DNA of 17,769 nucleotides from BOG-908 sp964247675. Its GTDB lineage: Bacteria > Pseudomonadota > Alphaproteobacteria > Acetobacterales > Acetobacteraceae. The notes under the pieces were generated by a model. The model saw nothing but the letters and a program-made list of their open reading frames with translations, searched no databases and was not told the origin of the DNA. Both the position numbers and the translations under genes were made by a program. Positions 1 through 7,717 of the stretch are shown here, in pieces. Numbering within the stretch: the first letter of the stretch is position 1; every line of letters begins with the position of its first letter. The stretch spans positions 1-17,769 of the forward strand of contig CAXTVW010000071.1 in the NCBI GenBank assembly GCA_964247675.1. The letters run 5' to 3'.

Positions 1-24
1 TGCTTCAACAGGCAATGAGGAGGT

Positions 25-198
25 AAGAAAGGCCTTCTTTTTTGAAAAAAAGAAGCAAAAAACTTTTGCTCCCCCGCCTGCCTCAGAACGCGCGCAGGTT
101 CTGCCAACGTGGAAGCCGGCAGAACCAGCGCGCACTGTGGTTCAGGCGTGGGAGCAAAAGTTTTTTGCTTCTTTTTTTCAAAAAAGAAGGCCTTTCTT
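25..198. repeat. Dispersed long-hairpin repeat, copy A (complete)
   Basis: Two arms of 49 bases, 25-73 and 150-198, are exact reverse complements. They enclose a 76-base centre (74-149). Each arm reads, from outside in, AAGGCCTT, a local palindrome built on CTTCTTTTTT and AAAAAAGAAG, then GCAAAAAACTTTTGC. The centre is itself partly self-complementary: AGGTTCTGCC pairs with GGCAGAACC, and CGCCTG near its left end with a CAGGCG near its right end. This centre differs from the TGTCGGCG core seen in the copies at 4020, 9108, 13502 and 17521. The next gene to the right starts at 302 on the plus strand, so this copy lies in its 5' region. What lies to the left is outside the window. Confidence 0.95.
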
Positions 199-213
199 GC
201 GTTACATAAATCA

Positions 214-231
214 TCACGGAACCCCCCGTGA
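214..231. other. Small perfect inverted repeat upstream of the FtsL-like gene
   Basis: TCACGG (214-219) and CCGTGA (226-231) form a six-base-pair stem with a six-base loop, about 70 bases before the ATG at 302. It could be an operator half-site pair or a leader hairpin. At this length it could also be chance. I see no U-run after it, so it is not a convincing terminator. Confidence 0.3.
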
Positions 232-301
232 ATCGTAATCTTTCCTCTTGCTCCCGCCAGCGATTCCATCCGAGGATACGACCGCGTGTGGGGCCGTTCC
301 A

Positions 302-1726
302 ATGTCCAGCTTGCCGCTTTCCATTTCCCCTGAATTTCAGCCGAAATCATACGGCCGCCAAGCCGAACCCAAACCTTCAAGCCCTGGCCAGCCATCAGCC
401 ACAGCGCGCGTAGTGGCACCGTCCGGGCAGCGCCGCTGGACCGTGGTGGTGCCGCGCCGCCTGACTGCCCGGGCAGCGCAGGCGCTGGCCGATGCGGAAG
501 CGGCGGGATCGGCCCAGCCCGCGGCACCGGGCCCGATCCGCTTCCGTGCGCAACTGACCATGTTCGGCGTGATCGCCACGGTCGCCTCCGGCCTCTACGT
601 CTATTCGGAGAAGCACGCGGCGGCGTCGTTGGACAGGGAGATCGCGCACGCCTTTCAGGCCACCACCGCCGCGCACCAGCAAAGCAGCCTGCTGCGTGCC
701 GAATGGGCTCTGCTCAACAACCCGGACCGCCTGCATCCGCTGACCGACCGTTACCTGTCCCTGCAGCCGCTCAGCGCCGGACAGTTTGTCAGGGTTGCCG
801 ACCTACACACGCGTTTGCCGAAGATCCTCTACGGCCCGCCGATGCCTGTCACCGACGACGACGCGGGCGCCCCGCCGATCGTGACGAAGCGCCTGCTTGC
901 GATGGCGGAGATGCCTGTGCCGCCGGCAGTGGTGGCAGAGCCGGCCGTGGCGCCGGCGGCTGGCGCATTGACCCAGGCAGCACCGGCCCAGGCAGGCCCG
1001 GCCGAGGCTGTCGCCGAACTGCCGGCCGAGGCGCCCGAGCAGCCGTTGCACACGCCCGTGGTGGCCGCACCGGCGCACGCGTTCCGGGTTCTGGCCCATG
1101 CCGGTGCGGTGCCCGCGATCGTGGATGGCGATGCGCCGGCCGCGGACGGTGCCGGGGATCGCGGCGAAGCGGGTGTGGTGCAGGACGAAACACCGAGGCC
1201 GGTGGCCGAAGCGCGGCCAGTACGCCCTGCCGCGACCCCATCCTGGCACCTGGCACCTCGGCCGAGTGCGCCCGCCTTGCTGCAGGCGCCCGCCCCGAAG
1301 CTGGTCGCCCGGGTGGAGCCGCCGAAGCCGCGACTGGCGCATACGCCGACGCTGCTGCGGCCTGAACTGGTGCACATGCTCATGATGCCGCACCAACTCT
1401 ATACTTCAACCTGGGCTGCCAAGCCGCCTCTGCCGGCTGTAAAGCCGGTGCTGCCGCAGCACCATTACGAGTATGGCCGCTCCGATCCGCCACATTTCCT
1501 TGCGGCTCCGCAAGCCGCACCGGCCGTGCAAGCCGAGCCGCAGCAATACGCCCAGGCGCGGCCGAGGGAATTGGAACAGCCGCGCCAGGAAATCTGGACG
1601 CCACCGCCTGCCACCTACCGCCCGCCGCCGGCTTACGCCTACAGGCCTTACTGGGGCGGCTACAACGCCAACCCGTATGCCGGTTACTATTACCAGCCGC
1701 GGCCGGCTTATCCGGGATACCAGTAA
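302..1726 (+). CDS. FtsL-like single-pass membrane protein with long Ala/Pro-rich extension
   Basis: A 474-residue protein from the first ATG; a TTG at 248 would add 18 residues. The N-terminal ~80 residues are basic and polar. One membrane segment follows at about 86-102 (LTMFGVIATVASGLYVY), then a short helical stretch and AEWALLNNPDRL (about 133-144) leading into YLSLQPL. That order (cytoplasmic tail, one TM helix, short coiled coil, then a [L/A]EW..LN.P.RL..L motif) matches alphaproteobacterial FtsL, a periplasm-facing divisome protein that works with FtsB and FtsQ. FtsL is usually near 100-150 residues. Here about 300 more follow, Ala/Pro/Val-rich and probably disordered, ending in a Pro/Tyr/Gly tail with 11 Tyr in 44 residues. 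No other cell-wall or division genes are visible, so it may be a paralogue or a different membrane protein sharing the motif. The start has only a weak GGGG eight bases upstream. Confidence 0.6.
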   Translation: MSSLPLSISPEFQPKSYGRQAEPKPSSPGQPSATARVVAPSGQRRWTVVVPRRLTARAAQALADAEAAGSAQPAAPGPIRFRAQLTMFGVIATVASGLYVYSEKHAAASLDREIAHAFQATTAAHQQSSLLRAEWALLNNPDRLHPLTDRYLSLQPLSAGQFVRVADLHTRLPKILYGPPMPVTDDDAGAPPIVTKRLLAMAEMPVPPAVVAEPAVAPAAGALTQAAPAQAGPAEAVAELPAEAPEQPLHTPVVAAPAHAFRVLAHAGAVPAIVDGDAPAADGAGDRGEAGVVQDETPRPVAEARPVRPAATPSWHLAPRPSAPALLQAPAPKLVARVEPPKPRLAHTPTLLRPELVHMLMMPHQLYTSTWAAKPPLPAVKPVLPQHHYEYGRSDPPHFLAAPQAAPAVQAEPQQYAQARPRELEQPRQEIWTPPPATYRPPPAYAYRPYWGGYNANPYAGYYYQPRPAYPGYQ

Positions 1727-2079
1727 GGCAAGCAGCCTTTGATTGGAAAAGAATGCTGAATTTCATTCTGTTTAGGTCATAACGCCGGTTGCGACCACCT
1801 GGTGTCCCTCCAAAACAACGCAAGTGCTGTCGGGTATCAAGCTGTCGTTGATTAGTCCCGAGCGAGATGTCTGTCGGTCCGCTGAAAACGCACCCGAATG
1901 GCTGGCCATGCTGGTTTGCATCGCCGATGGCCACAAGCGTACGGTAACGCGGCCATGTCAGATCGGGAGGCGTCATCCTGCCCCTTGCGCGGTAGTCCTG
2001 AACCTCACGACGCGTTTGTATTCAGGACGCATGCAGCCCCGCGGTAAATCGGCCTAGTACCGAAGCATCCGTCAGCGTA
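1727..2079. other. Intergenic stretch without a convincing gene
   Basis: About 350 bases lie between the end of the FtsL-like gene and the repeat arm at 2080. The only open frame of any length (1824-2057, plus strand, 77 codons) has no recognisable domain and a composition unlike the real genes here. No tRNA, SRP RNA or tmRNA core motif was recognised by eye. The stretch contains an eight-base-pair inverted repeat (1995-2028) and ATGGCC/GGCCAT arms around 1925-1955, so a structured RNA is possible but unproven. Bases 1728-1760 loosely resemble a decayed left arm of the hairpin repeat. Confidence 0.5.
1995..2028. repeat. Inverted repeat GTCCTGAA/TTCAGGAC
   Basis: GTCCTGAA (1995-2002) and TTCAGGAC (2021-2028) are perfect eight-base complements around an 18-base loop. 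No U-run follows on either strand, so it is not a standard terminator. It could be an operator or part of an unrecognised RNA. Confidence 0.5.
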
Positions 2080-2126
2080 AGGACAAAAGTTTTTTGCTTC
2101 TTTTTTTCAAAAAAGAAGGCCTTGCT
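2080..2126. repeat. Hairpin repeat, copy B (right arm only)
   Basis: A single clear right arm: ACAAAAGTTTTTTGC, the CTTC/GAAG local palindrome, then AAGGCCTTGC. The left arm is absent nearby or too decayed to recognise. The copy sits between the convergent 3' ends of the FtsL-like gene and ilvA, about 15 bases past the ilvA stop codon. It is placed to end minus-strand transcription of ilvA. Confidence 0.85.
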
Positions 2127-2140
2127 TTTTCTTACCAGTC

Positions 2141-3397
2141 TTAAGCCCGAACCACCGCATAAGAAGCCGCCAGGCAAGCCTCGATCTCCGCTGCATGCGC
2201 CGGGTCACGCGCCTCCACCATCACCTCGAGCTGCGCCGACTGTACGCTGGGCGACGCGAATAGACGCTGGTGCGAGACTTCGATGATGTTCCCGCCCGAC
2301 GCGCCGATCTTGCTGGAGATGTCGGCCAGAACCCCAGGCCTGTCCGGGATTTCCATGCGCAGCCGCAGCAGCCGCCCGTCGCGCAGCAACCCGCGCAGCA
2401 GGACGTTTGCCATGATGCGCACGTCGATGTTGCCGCCGCATACCGGCATGCCCACGCGCTTGCCCGCGAACCGCGCCTGGTGCGCCAGCAGGCCGGCCAG
2501 CGCTGCCGCACCAGCACCCTCGGCCACCACCTTGGCGCCTTCGGCCAGCAGGGAGATCGCGTCCTCCACGCACCGCTCCGGCGCCACGATCACGTCGCTG
2601 ACATGGGCGGCGATCACCTTGCGAGTCTCGAACCCCACGTCACGCACGGCGATGCCTTCGGCGATCGTGGCGCCGCCGATCGCGTGCGCCGGCGCGCCCA
2701 TGCGCTGCGCCAGCGCGGAATACGGGGCCACCTGAACGCCGATCACCTCCGTCTGTGGACTCAGCGCCGCCATCACCACCGCGCAGCCGCTGATCAGCCC
2801 GCCGCCGCCTACCGGAACCAGCAGCACGTCCAGCGCCGGGCCGTCTTCGACCATCTCCAACGCCAGCGTGCCTTGCCCCGCCATGATCGCGTAGTCGTCG
2901 TACGGGCTGATGAACAGCAGGCCCTCGTGCTGGGCGAGATGTGCCGCGTGCGCGGCCGCCTCCGCCAGCGTGTCGCCATGCATCACCACGCGGGCGCCCC
3001 AGGCCGCCGTGCCGCTCACCTTGGCCAGCGGCGTGAACGTGGGCATCACGATGGTGCTGGCCACGCCGTGCAGGCTCGCGTGTCTGGCCACGCCCTGCGC
3101 ATGGTTGCCGGCCGACATCGCCACCACGCCGCGCGCCCGCTCGGCCGGGGTCAGCAGCGCCAGGCGGTTGGCCGCACCGCGCTCCTTGAAGGAGCCTACC
3201 GCCTGGAGGTTGTCGAGCTTGAGCGTGATCTCGGCGCCGGTTACGCGGGACAGGATCGCGGAGGGGACTGTGGGGGTGCGCAGGATGCGGCCTGCGATGC
3301 GCCCGGCAGCGGCCTGTACGTCGGACAGCAAGAGTTGGGGCTCTGCCCCAAACCCCGCCGGGGGAATGGCGGCATTCGCCCGGACCCCCACCTTCAT
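2141..3397 (-). CDS. ilvA: Threonine ammonia-lyase (threonine deaminase) with C-terminal ACT domain
   Basis: PLP-dependent deamination of L-threonine to 2-oxobutanoate and ammonia, the first step towards isoleucine; cytoplasmic. The 418-residue product has the fold-type II PLP core: VGSFKERGA with the Schiff-base Lys71, SAGNHAQG (95-102) and the phosphate-binding loop PVGGGGLISG (195-204). It also has CGGN near 320 and a single ACT domain from about 345 (LRMEIPDRPGVLADIS). Length suits the ~400-residue single-ACT class rather than the ~510-residue two-ACT-like biosynthetic enzyme. The ATG overlaps the greA stop as TAATG, suggesting translational coupling. Residues 10-22 come from a GC-rich palindrome that looks like an intergenic repeat, so translation might start lower, for example at a TTG at 3331. 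Function is confident, exact start less so. Confidence 0.95.
   Translation of the reverse strand: MKVGVRANAAIPPAGFGAEPQLLLSDVQAAAGRIAGRILRTPTVPSAILSRVTGAEITLKLDNLQAVGSFKERGAANRLALLTPAERARGVVAMSAGNHAQGVARHASLHGVASTIVMPTFTPLAKVSGTAAWGARVVMHGDTLAEAAAHAAHLAQHEGLLFISPYDDYAIMAGQGTLALEMVEDGPALDVLLVPVGGGGLISGCAVVMAALSPQTEVIGVQVAPYSALAQRMGAPAHAIGGATIAEGIAVRDVGFETRKVIAAHVSDVIVAPERCVEDAISLLAEGAKVVAEGAGAAALAGLLAHQARFAGKRVGMPVCGGNIDVRIMANVLLRGLLRDGRLLRLRMEIPDRPGVLADISSKIGASGGNIIEVSHQRLFASPSVQSAQLEVMVEARDPAHAAEIEACLAASYAVVRA
3335..3364. repeat. GC-rich palindromic repeat inside the ilvA 5' end
   Basis: TTGGGGCTCTGCCCCAA (3335-3351) is a perfect six-base inverted repeat around CTCTG, followed by ACCCCGCCGGGGG. 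Motifs of this kind are, from memory, common between genes in Acetobacteraceae. Here it lies within the annotated ilvA reading frame and encodes a low-complexity stretch (PPAGFGAEP) ahead of the conserved enzyme. Confidence 0.6.
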
Positions 3398-3870
3398 TAG
3401 ACGAACTGGAAGTTCAGGATTTCGTAGCTGCGGTCGCCGCCTGGGGCGGGGACGCTGACGGTGTCGCCCTTCTTTTTGCCAATCAGGGACTTGGCCAGGG
3501 GGGAGGAGATCGACAGGCGCTTGGCCTTGATGTCGGCTTCATAGACGCCGACGATCTGGTAGGTCGCCTCCTTCTCCGTCTCCTCGTCCAGCAGCTGGAC
3601 ATGCGCGCCGAACTTGATGCTGTCGCCCTTGAGCGAGGACGGATCGATCACCTCGGCGGCGCCGACCACTTCCTCCAGCTCCTGGATGCGCCCCTCTATG
3701 AAGCTCTGCCGCTCGCGCGCCGCGTGATACTCGGCGTTCTCCGACAGGTCGCCGTGGCTGCGCGCCTCGGCAATGGCCACGATGATGGCCGGCCGCTCCA
3801 CGCTCTTCAGGTTCCGCAGCTCATCCTCCAGGTTCTGGAGGCCTTGGGCGGTCATCGGAAATTTCTGCAA
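3397..3870 (-). CDS. greA: Transcription elongation factor GreA (TTG start)
   Basis: GreA enters the RNA polymerase secondary channel and stimulates cleavage of backtracked transcripts. From the TTG at 3870 the product is 157 residues, the usual GreA length. It starts MQKFPMTAQG and carries the coiled-coil signature with the acidic tip, HGDLSENAEYHAARE (about 38-52), then SFIEGRI. The C-terminal FKBP-like domain ends in PGGDRSYEILNFQFV. The frame is open for 22 more codons upstream, but those residues (Arg/Pro-rich) do not fit GreA. GAGGA (3880-3884) sits nine bases before the TTG, which decides the start. The gene lies after carA-carB, an order common in alphaproteobacteria, and its stop codon overlaps the ilvA ATG. 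Confidence 0.95.
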   Translation of the reverse strand: MQKFPMTAQGLQNLEDELRNLKSVERPAIIVAIAEARSHGDLSENAEYHAARERQSFIEGRIQELEEVVGAAEVIDPSSLKGDSIKFGAHVQLLDEETEKEATYQIVGVYEADIKAKRLSISSPLAKSLIGKKKGDTVSVPAPGGDRSYEILNFQFV

Positions 3871-3879
3871 AGGGCCGTA

Positions 3880-3884
3880 TCCTC
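3880..3884 (-). promoter_or_regulatory. Ribosome binding site fixing the greA TTG start
   Basis: On the minus strand GAGGA lies nine bases before TTG (3868-3870). No ATG in the frame has comparable support, and this start gives the family-standard N-terminus. Confidence 0.75.
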
Positions 3885-4019
3885 GAGGCTTACAGGGCCG
3901 GCGCGCGGCGCCGGGTCTGGGGTGGATGGAACGCACGCGTCACGGCTGGGCCTTGGCCTGGGCCTGCCGTGGTTGAGAGCGGCGGACAGCTTACGTGGAA
4001 CGGAGCGGGTTGCAAGGGG

Positions 4020-4159
4020 AAGTAAAGCAAGGCCTTCTTTTTTGAAAAAAGAAGCAGAAAACGTTTGCTCCCTGTCGGCGGCTGGCCGGCCAAGTCGCCG
4101 ACAGCGAAGCCAAAAGTTTTTTGCTTCTTTTTTTCAAAAAAGAAGGCCTTGCTTTACTT
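4020..4159. repeat. Hairpin repeat, copy C (complete), overlapping the carB stop codon
   Basis: The outer arms AAGTAAAGCAAGGCCTTC (from 4020) and its complement (to 4159) are perfect at the tips; the inner arm has a few mismatches. The core stem CTGTCGGCG (4072-4080)/CGCCGACAG (4096-4104) is nine base pairs around a 15-base loop and is flanked by T-rich tracts on both strands. The right tip contains the carB stop codon (4154-4156) and its last Lys codon, so the end of carB lies inside the repeat. The element is the first thing transcribed after carB and precedes greA by about 150 bases. It is a likely terminator or attenuating hairpin in the car-greA transcript. Confidence 0.93.
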
Positions 4160-7100
4160 AAAGTAACTCTGCAACGGCGCGACACCCAGGTCACCCGCAC
4201 GCAAAGCCCCGATGGCATGCACCGCCGCGCGCGCCCCCGCCAGCGTGGTATAATGCGGCACCCCGTGCGTCAGCGCATTGCGCCGGATGTCGAAACTGTC
4301 GGCCGTGGATTGCGCGCCTTGGGAGGTGTTGACGACCATCTGTATGTCGCCGGAACGTATCGCATCGACGCAATGCGGCCGCCCTTCCAGCACCTTGTTT
4401 ATCACCCTGACATCGACGCCCGCCTCGCGTATCCGCGCGGCCGTTCCGCGCGTGGCCATGATGGTGAAGCCCATCTCCACCAGTCGCCTTGCCAGACCGG
4501 GCAATCCCGATTTGTCGCCGTCGCGCACCGAGAGGAACACCGTGCCGGATTCGGGCAGCACCACGCCAGCGCCGAGTTGCGCTTTGGCAAAGGCGCGTTC
4601 GAAACTGTGGTCCAGTCCCATCACCTCGCCGGTCGATTTCATCTCCGGGCCCAGGATGGTGTCCACGCCCGGGAAGCGCGCGAACGGAAATACCGCTTCC
4701 TTCACTGCCACGTGCGGGCGGATCGCCGAACCATCCAGCTTGAAGCTTGCGAGTTCCGCGCCGGCCATCACCAGCGCACCGATCTTGGCGATCGGCACGC
4801 CGATCGCCTTGGCCACGAACGGCACCGTCCGGCTCGCCCGCGGGTTCACCTCCAGCACGTAGATGGCGCCTTCCTTGATGGCGAACTGCACGTTCATCAG
4901 GCCCACCACGCCGAGTGCGCGCGCGATCGCCTCCGTCTGATCCGACAGCTCGCGTATCGTGGCTGGCGACAGGCTGTAAGGCGGCAGCGAACAGGCGCTG
5001 TCGCCGGAATGTATGCCGGCCTCCTCGATGTGTTCCATCACGCCGGCCACGTACACCGTGCGGCCGTCGGCGATGCAATCGACATCGACCTCGATGGCGT
5101 CATTGAGATATTTGTCGATTAGCACAGGCGTGTCGCCCGACACGCGTACCGCCTCGCGCATGTAGCGGTGCAGTTGCACGCGGTCGAACACGATCTCCAT
5201 CGCGCGGCCGCCGAGCACGTAGCTGGGCCGTATGACCACGGGGTAGCCGATACGGTCCGCGATCGCCTCGGCCTGTTCGGGCGCGCGTGCGATGCCGTTT
5301 TCCGGCTGGTGCAGCGCGAGCTTCTGCAACAGCAACTGGAAGCGTTCGCGGTCTTCGGCGATGTCGATCGCGTCCGCCGTGGTGCCGAGCACGGGTATGC
5401 CGGCTTCCGGCAAGGCCTGGCTCAGTTTCAGCGGCGTCTGCCCGCCATACTGCACGATGCAGCCGAGCACGCGGCCGTTTTGCTGCTCGCGGCGCACCAG
5501 TGCCACCACGTCTTCCGCGGTGAGTGGTTCGAAATACAGCCGGTCGGAGGTGTCGTAATCGGTGCTCACCGTCTCCGGATTGCAGTTTACCATGATCGTC
5601 TCGTAGCCGGCGTCGCGCAGCGCGTAGGCGGCGTGCACGCAGCAATAATCGAACTCGATGCCCTGCCCTATCCTGTTCGGGCCACCACCCAGGATTATGA
5701 CCTTGTCGCGACCCGTTGGATCGGCCTCGCAGACCGGCTCGCCCCAGCCGCCCTCGTAGGTGGAATACATGTAGGGCGTGGCGGATGCGAACTCGCCGGC
5801 GCACGTGTCGATGCGTTTATAGACGGGATGCACGCCGAGCCTGCCGCGCACAGCCAGCACTTCGGTCTCCGCCAGGCTGGTGAGTTGCGCCAGGCGTCTG
5901 TCTGAGAAGCCGAGTGCCTTTACCCGTCGCAGCGCGGCAGCCTCGCGCGGCAGACCGCCGGCCTGCAAATCACGTTCGACGGCCACGATCTTTTCGAGTT
6001 CGCGCAGGAACCACGGGTCGTATCGGCAGGCCTCGTGTATGTCTTCGACCGACAGGCCGGCGCGCAACGCCTGTGCAGCCATCAATATGCGGTCCGGCCG
6101 CGGCGCGGACAGCGCCGCCCTGAACGCATCGCGGCCGCCATCGCCTGGGGCGGGCACCTCGTCTAACCCGGAGAACCCCGTCTCCATGCTGCGCAGGCCC
6201 TTCTGCAACGCTTCGGCGAAGCTGCGGCCGATGGACATCGCCTCGCCCACCGATTTCATGCTGGTGGAAAGCAGGGCGGGCGTGCCTGGGAATTTCTCGA
6301 ACGTGAAGCGGGGGATCTTGACCACGACGTAGTCGATCGTCGGCTCGAAACTGGCAGGCGTGGTCTTGGTGATGTCGTTCGCCAGCTCGTCCAGCGTGTA
6401 GCCTACCGCCAGCTTTGCCGCGATCTTCGCTATGGGGAATCCCGTGGCTTTCGACGCCAGCGCCGAACTTCGCGACACGCGCGGGTTCATCTCGATCACC
6501 AGCATGCGGCCGTCTGCCGGGTTCAGCGCGAACTGCACGTTGGAGCCGCCGGTGTCCACGCCGATCTTGCGCAGGCAGGCGATCGAGGCGTCGCGCATCC
6601 GCTGGTACTCGCGGTCGGTCAGCGTCAGCGCCGGCGCCACCGTCACGCTGTCACCCGTATGTATCCCCATCGGATCGACGTTCTCGATGGCGCAGATGAT
6701 GATGCAGTTGTCCGCGCTGTCGCGCACCACCTCCATCTCATACTCTTTCCAGCCGAGCACGCTTTCTTCTATCAGCACCTCGGTGGTCGGCGACGCGGCC
6801 AGGCCGCTGGCGGAAATCGCCTCGAATTCCTCGCGGTTATACGCGATGCCACCGCCAGTGCCGCCCAGCGTGAAGCTCGGTCGGATCACCGCGGGCAATC
6901 CGATCTTCGCCAGCGCCTCGCGGGCTTCCTGCAAGGAGTGCGCGATGAAACTCCTCGGGCTCTCGATGCCGATCTCGCTCATCGCATCGCGGAATTTCAG
7001 CCGGTCCTCCGCGCGGTCGATCACCTCCGCGCGGGCGCCGATCAGCTCCACATTGTATTGTGCCAGCACGCCGTTCGCATCGAGCTGCATCGCCGTGTTC

Positions 7101-7387
7101 AGCGCGGTCTGCCCGCCCATCGTCGGCAGCAGCGCGTCCGGCCGCTCGCGCGCGATGATCTTTTCCACCATCTCGGGCGTGATCGGCTCAATATACGTGG
7201 CGTCCGCCAGGCCGGGATCAGTCATGATCGTGGCCGGGTTGGAGTTGACCAGCACCACGCGGTAGCCCTCCGCGCGCAACGCCTTGCAGGCCTGCGCGCC
7301 GGAATAGTCAAACTCGCAGGCCTGGCCTATAACAATCGGGCCGGCGCCGATGATCAGGATCGAAGTTATGTCCGTACGTTTGGGCAT
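4154..7387 (-). CDS. carB: Carbamoyl phosphate synthase large subunit
   Basis: Full-length, 1077 residues. It makes carbamoyl phosphate from bicarbonate, two ATP and ammonia channelled from CarA, feeding arginine and pyrimidine synthesis. The start MPKRTDITSILIIGAGPIVI is the family N-terminus. The duplicated architecture is visible: an ATP-grasp carboxyphosphate half with GGQTALN and ALASKATGFPIAKIAAKLA; a linker/oligomerisation region (about 410-550); and a second half opening at KVIILGGGPNRIGQGIEFDY with YGGQTPLKLSQ and NPRASRTVPFVAKAIG. A C-terminal MGS-like allosteric domain runs from about 940 to the end (FLSVRDGDKSGLP, ATRGTAARIREAGV). No frameshift is seen. The last codons lie in a hairpin repeat. 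The spacing to carA includes the assembly gap, so whether they share a transcript cannot be judged. Confidence 0.98.
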   Translation of the reverse strand: MPKRTDITSILIIGAGPIVIGQACEFDYSGAQACKALRAEGYRVVLVNSNPATIMTDPGLADATYIEPITPEMVEKIIARERPDALLPTMGGQTALNTAMQLDANGVLAQYNVELIGARAEVIDRAEDRLKFRDAMSEIGIESPRSFIAHSLQEAREALAKIGLPAVIRPSFTLGGTGGGIAYNREEFEAISASGLAASPTTEVLIEESVLGWKEYEMEVVRDSADNCIIICAIENVDPMGIHTGDSVTVAPALTLTDREYQRMRDASIACLRKIGVDTGGSNVQFALNPADGRMLVIEMNPRVSRSSALASKATGFPIAKIAAKLAVGYTLDELANDITKTTPASFEPTIDYVVVKIPRFTFEKFPGTPALLSTSMKSVGEAMSIGRSFAEALQKGLRSMETGFSGLDEVPAPGDGGRDAFRAALSAPRPDRILMAAQALRAGLSVEDIHEACRYDPWFLRELEKIVAVERDLQAGGLPREAAALRRVKALGFSDRRLAQLTSLAETEVLAVRGRLGVHPVYKRIDTCAGEFASATPYMYSTYEGGWGEPVCEADPTGRDKVIILGGGPNRIGQGIEFDYCCVHAAYALRDAGYETIMVNCNPETVSTDYDTSDRLYFEPLTAEDVVALVRREQQNGRVLGCIVQYGGQTPLKLSQALPEAGIPVLGTTADAIDIAEDRERFQLLLQKLALHQPENGIARAPEQAEAIADRIGYPVVIRPSYVLGGRAMEIVFDRVQLHRYMREAVRVSGDTPVLIDKYLNDAIEVDVDCIADGRTVYVAGVMEHIEEAGIHSGDSACSLPPYSLSPATIRELSDQTEAIARALGVVGLMNVQFAIKEGAIYVLEVNPRASRTVPFVAKAIGVPIAKIGALVMAGAELASFKLDGSAIRPHVAVKEAVFPFARFPGVDTILGPEMKSTGEVMGLDHSFERAFAKAQLGAGVVLPESGTVFLSVRDGDKSGLPGLARRLVEMGFTIMATRGTAARIREAGVDVRVINKVLEGRPHCVDAIRSGDIQMVVNTSQGAQSTADSFDIRRNALTHGVPHYTTLAGARAAVHAIGALRAGDLGVAPLQSYFK

Positions 7388-7717
7388 TATGATACCATTC
7401 GGGCGAAGGAGGCAGTTTCCTGCAGGGCCAGCTTGCTTGCGTGTTGGCTGAGGACAGGAGCAAGGGNNNNNNNNNNNNNNNNNNNNNNNNNNNNNNNNNN
7501 NNNNNNNNNNNNNNNNNNNNNNNNNNNNNNNNNNNNNNNNNNNNNNNNNNNNNNNNNNNNNNNNNNTTTCTCCGCTGCTGCAGATGCTTCAAGTTTCCTC
7601 TTGGCACGCGACTACTGCGCATGCGGAGAGCGCGCACTGTGAAGTGTCCGTCAGCTCGAGCTGGCGCTCGGCTTCATCTCGCCGATGCCCGGAGGTGCTC
7701 GCGTATGAGGTTGTCGC
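7388..7717. other. carA-carB intergenic region, interrupted by the assembly gap
   Basis: The region holds 79 bases after the carB start codon, 100 Ns and 151 bases before the carA stop codon. I see no credible gene in the flanks. Directly left of the Ns, GACAGGAGCAAGGG (7453-7466) resembles the inner edge of a hairpin-repeat right arm (GACAGGGAGCAAAAG). The carB ATG has no strong Shine-Dalgarno sequence. Confidence 0.6.
7467..7566. other. Assembly gap (100 N)
   Basis: Exactly 100 Ns, the conventional placeholder for a scaffold join of unknown size. The real distance between carA and carB is unknown and sequence may be missing here. Confidence 0.99.

Noticed and set aside
25..198. CRISPR array or insertion-sequence interpretation of the repeats
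   Set aside because: Copies are kilobases apart with no regular spacers or cas genes, and no transposase or clear target duplication is visible.
1824..2057. 77-codon plus-strand frame after the FtsL-like gene
   Set aside because: No ribosome site, no domain, composition unlike local genes, and it runs through an inverted repeat.
2270..3400. Long plus-strand open frame opposite ilvA
   Set aside because: It is antisense to a clear threonine deaminase; its His/Arg-rich composition and lack of any domain mark it as a high-GC shadow frame.
4121..5122. Plus-strand frame beginning in repeat copy C and running opposite carB
   Set aside because: It starts with repeat-encoded MLLFFKKEGLALL and continues antisense to carB; no domain.
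7629..7641. 13-base match AGCGCGCACTGTG between the carA 3' flank and the centre of repeat copy A (127-139)
   Set aside because: A match of this length is expected by chance a few times within a window of this size.
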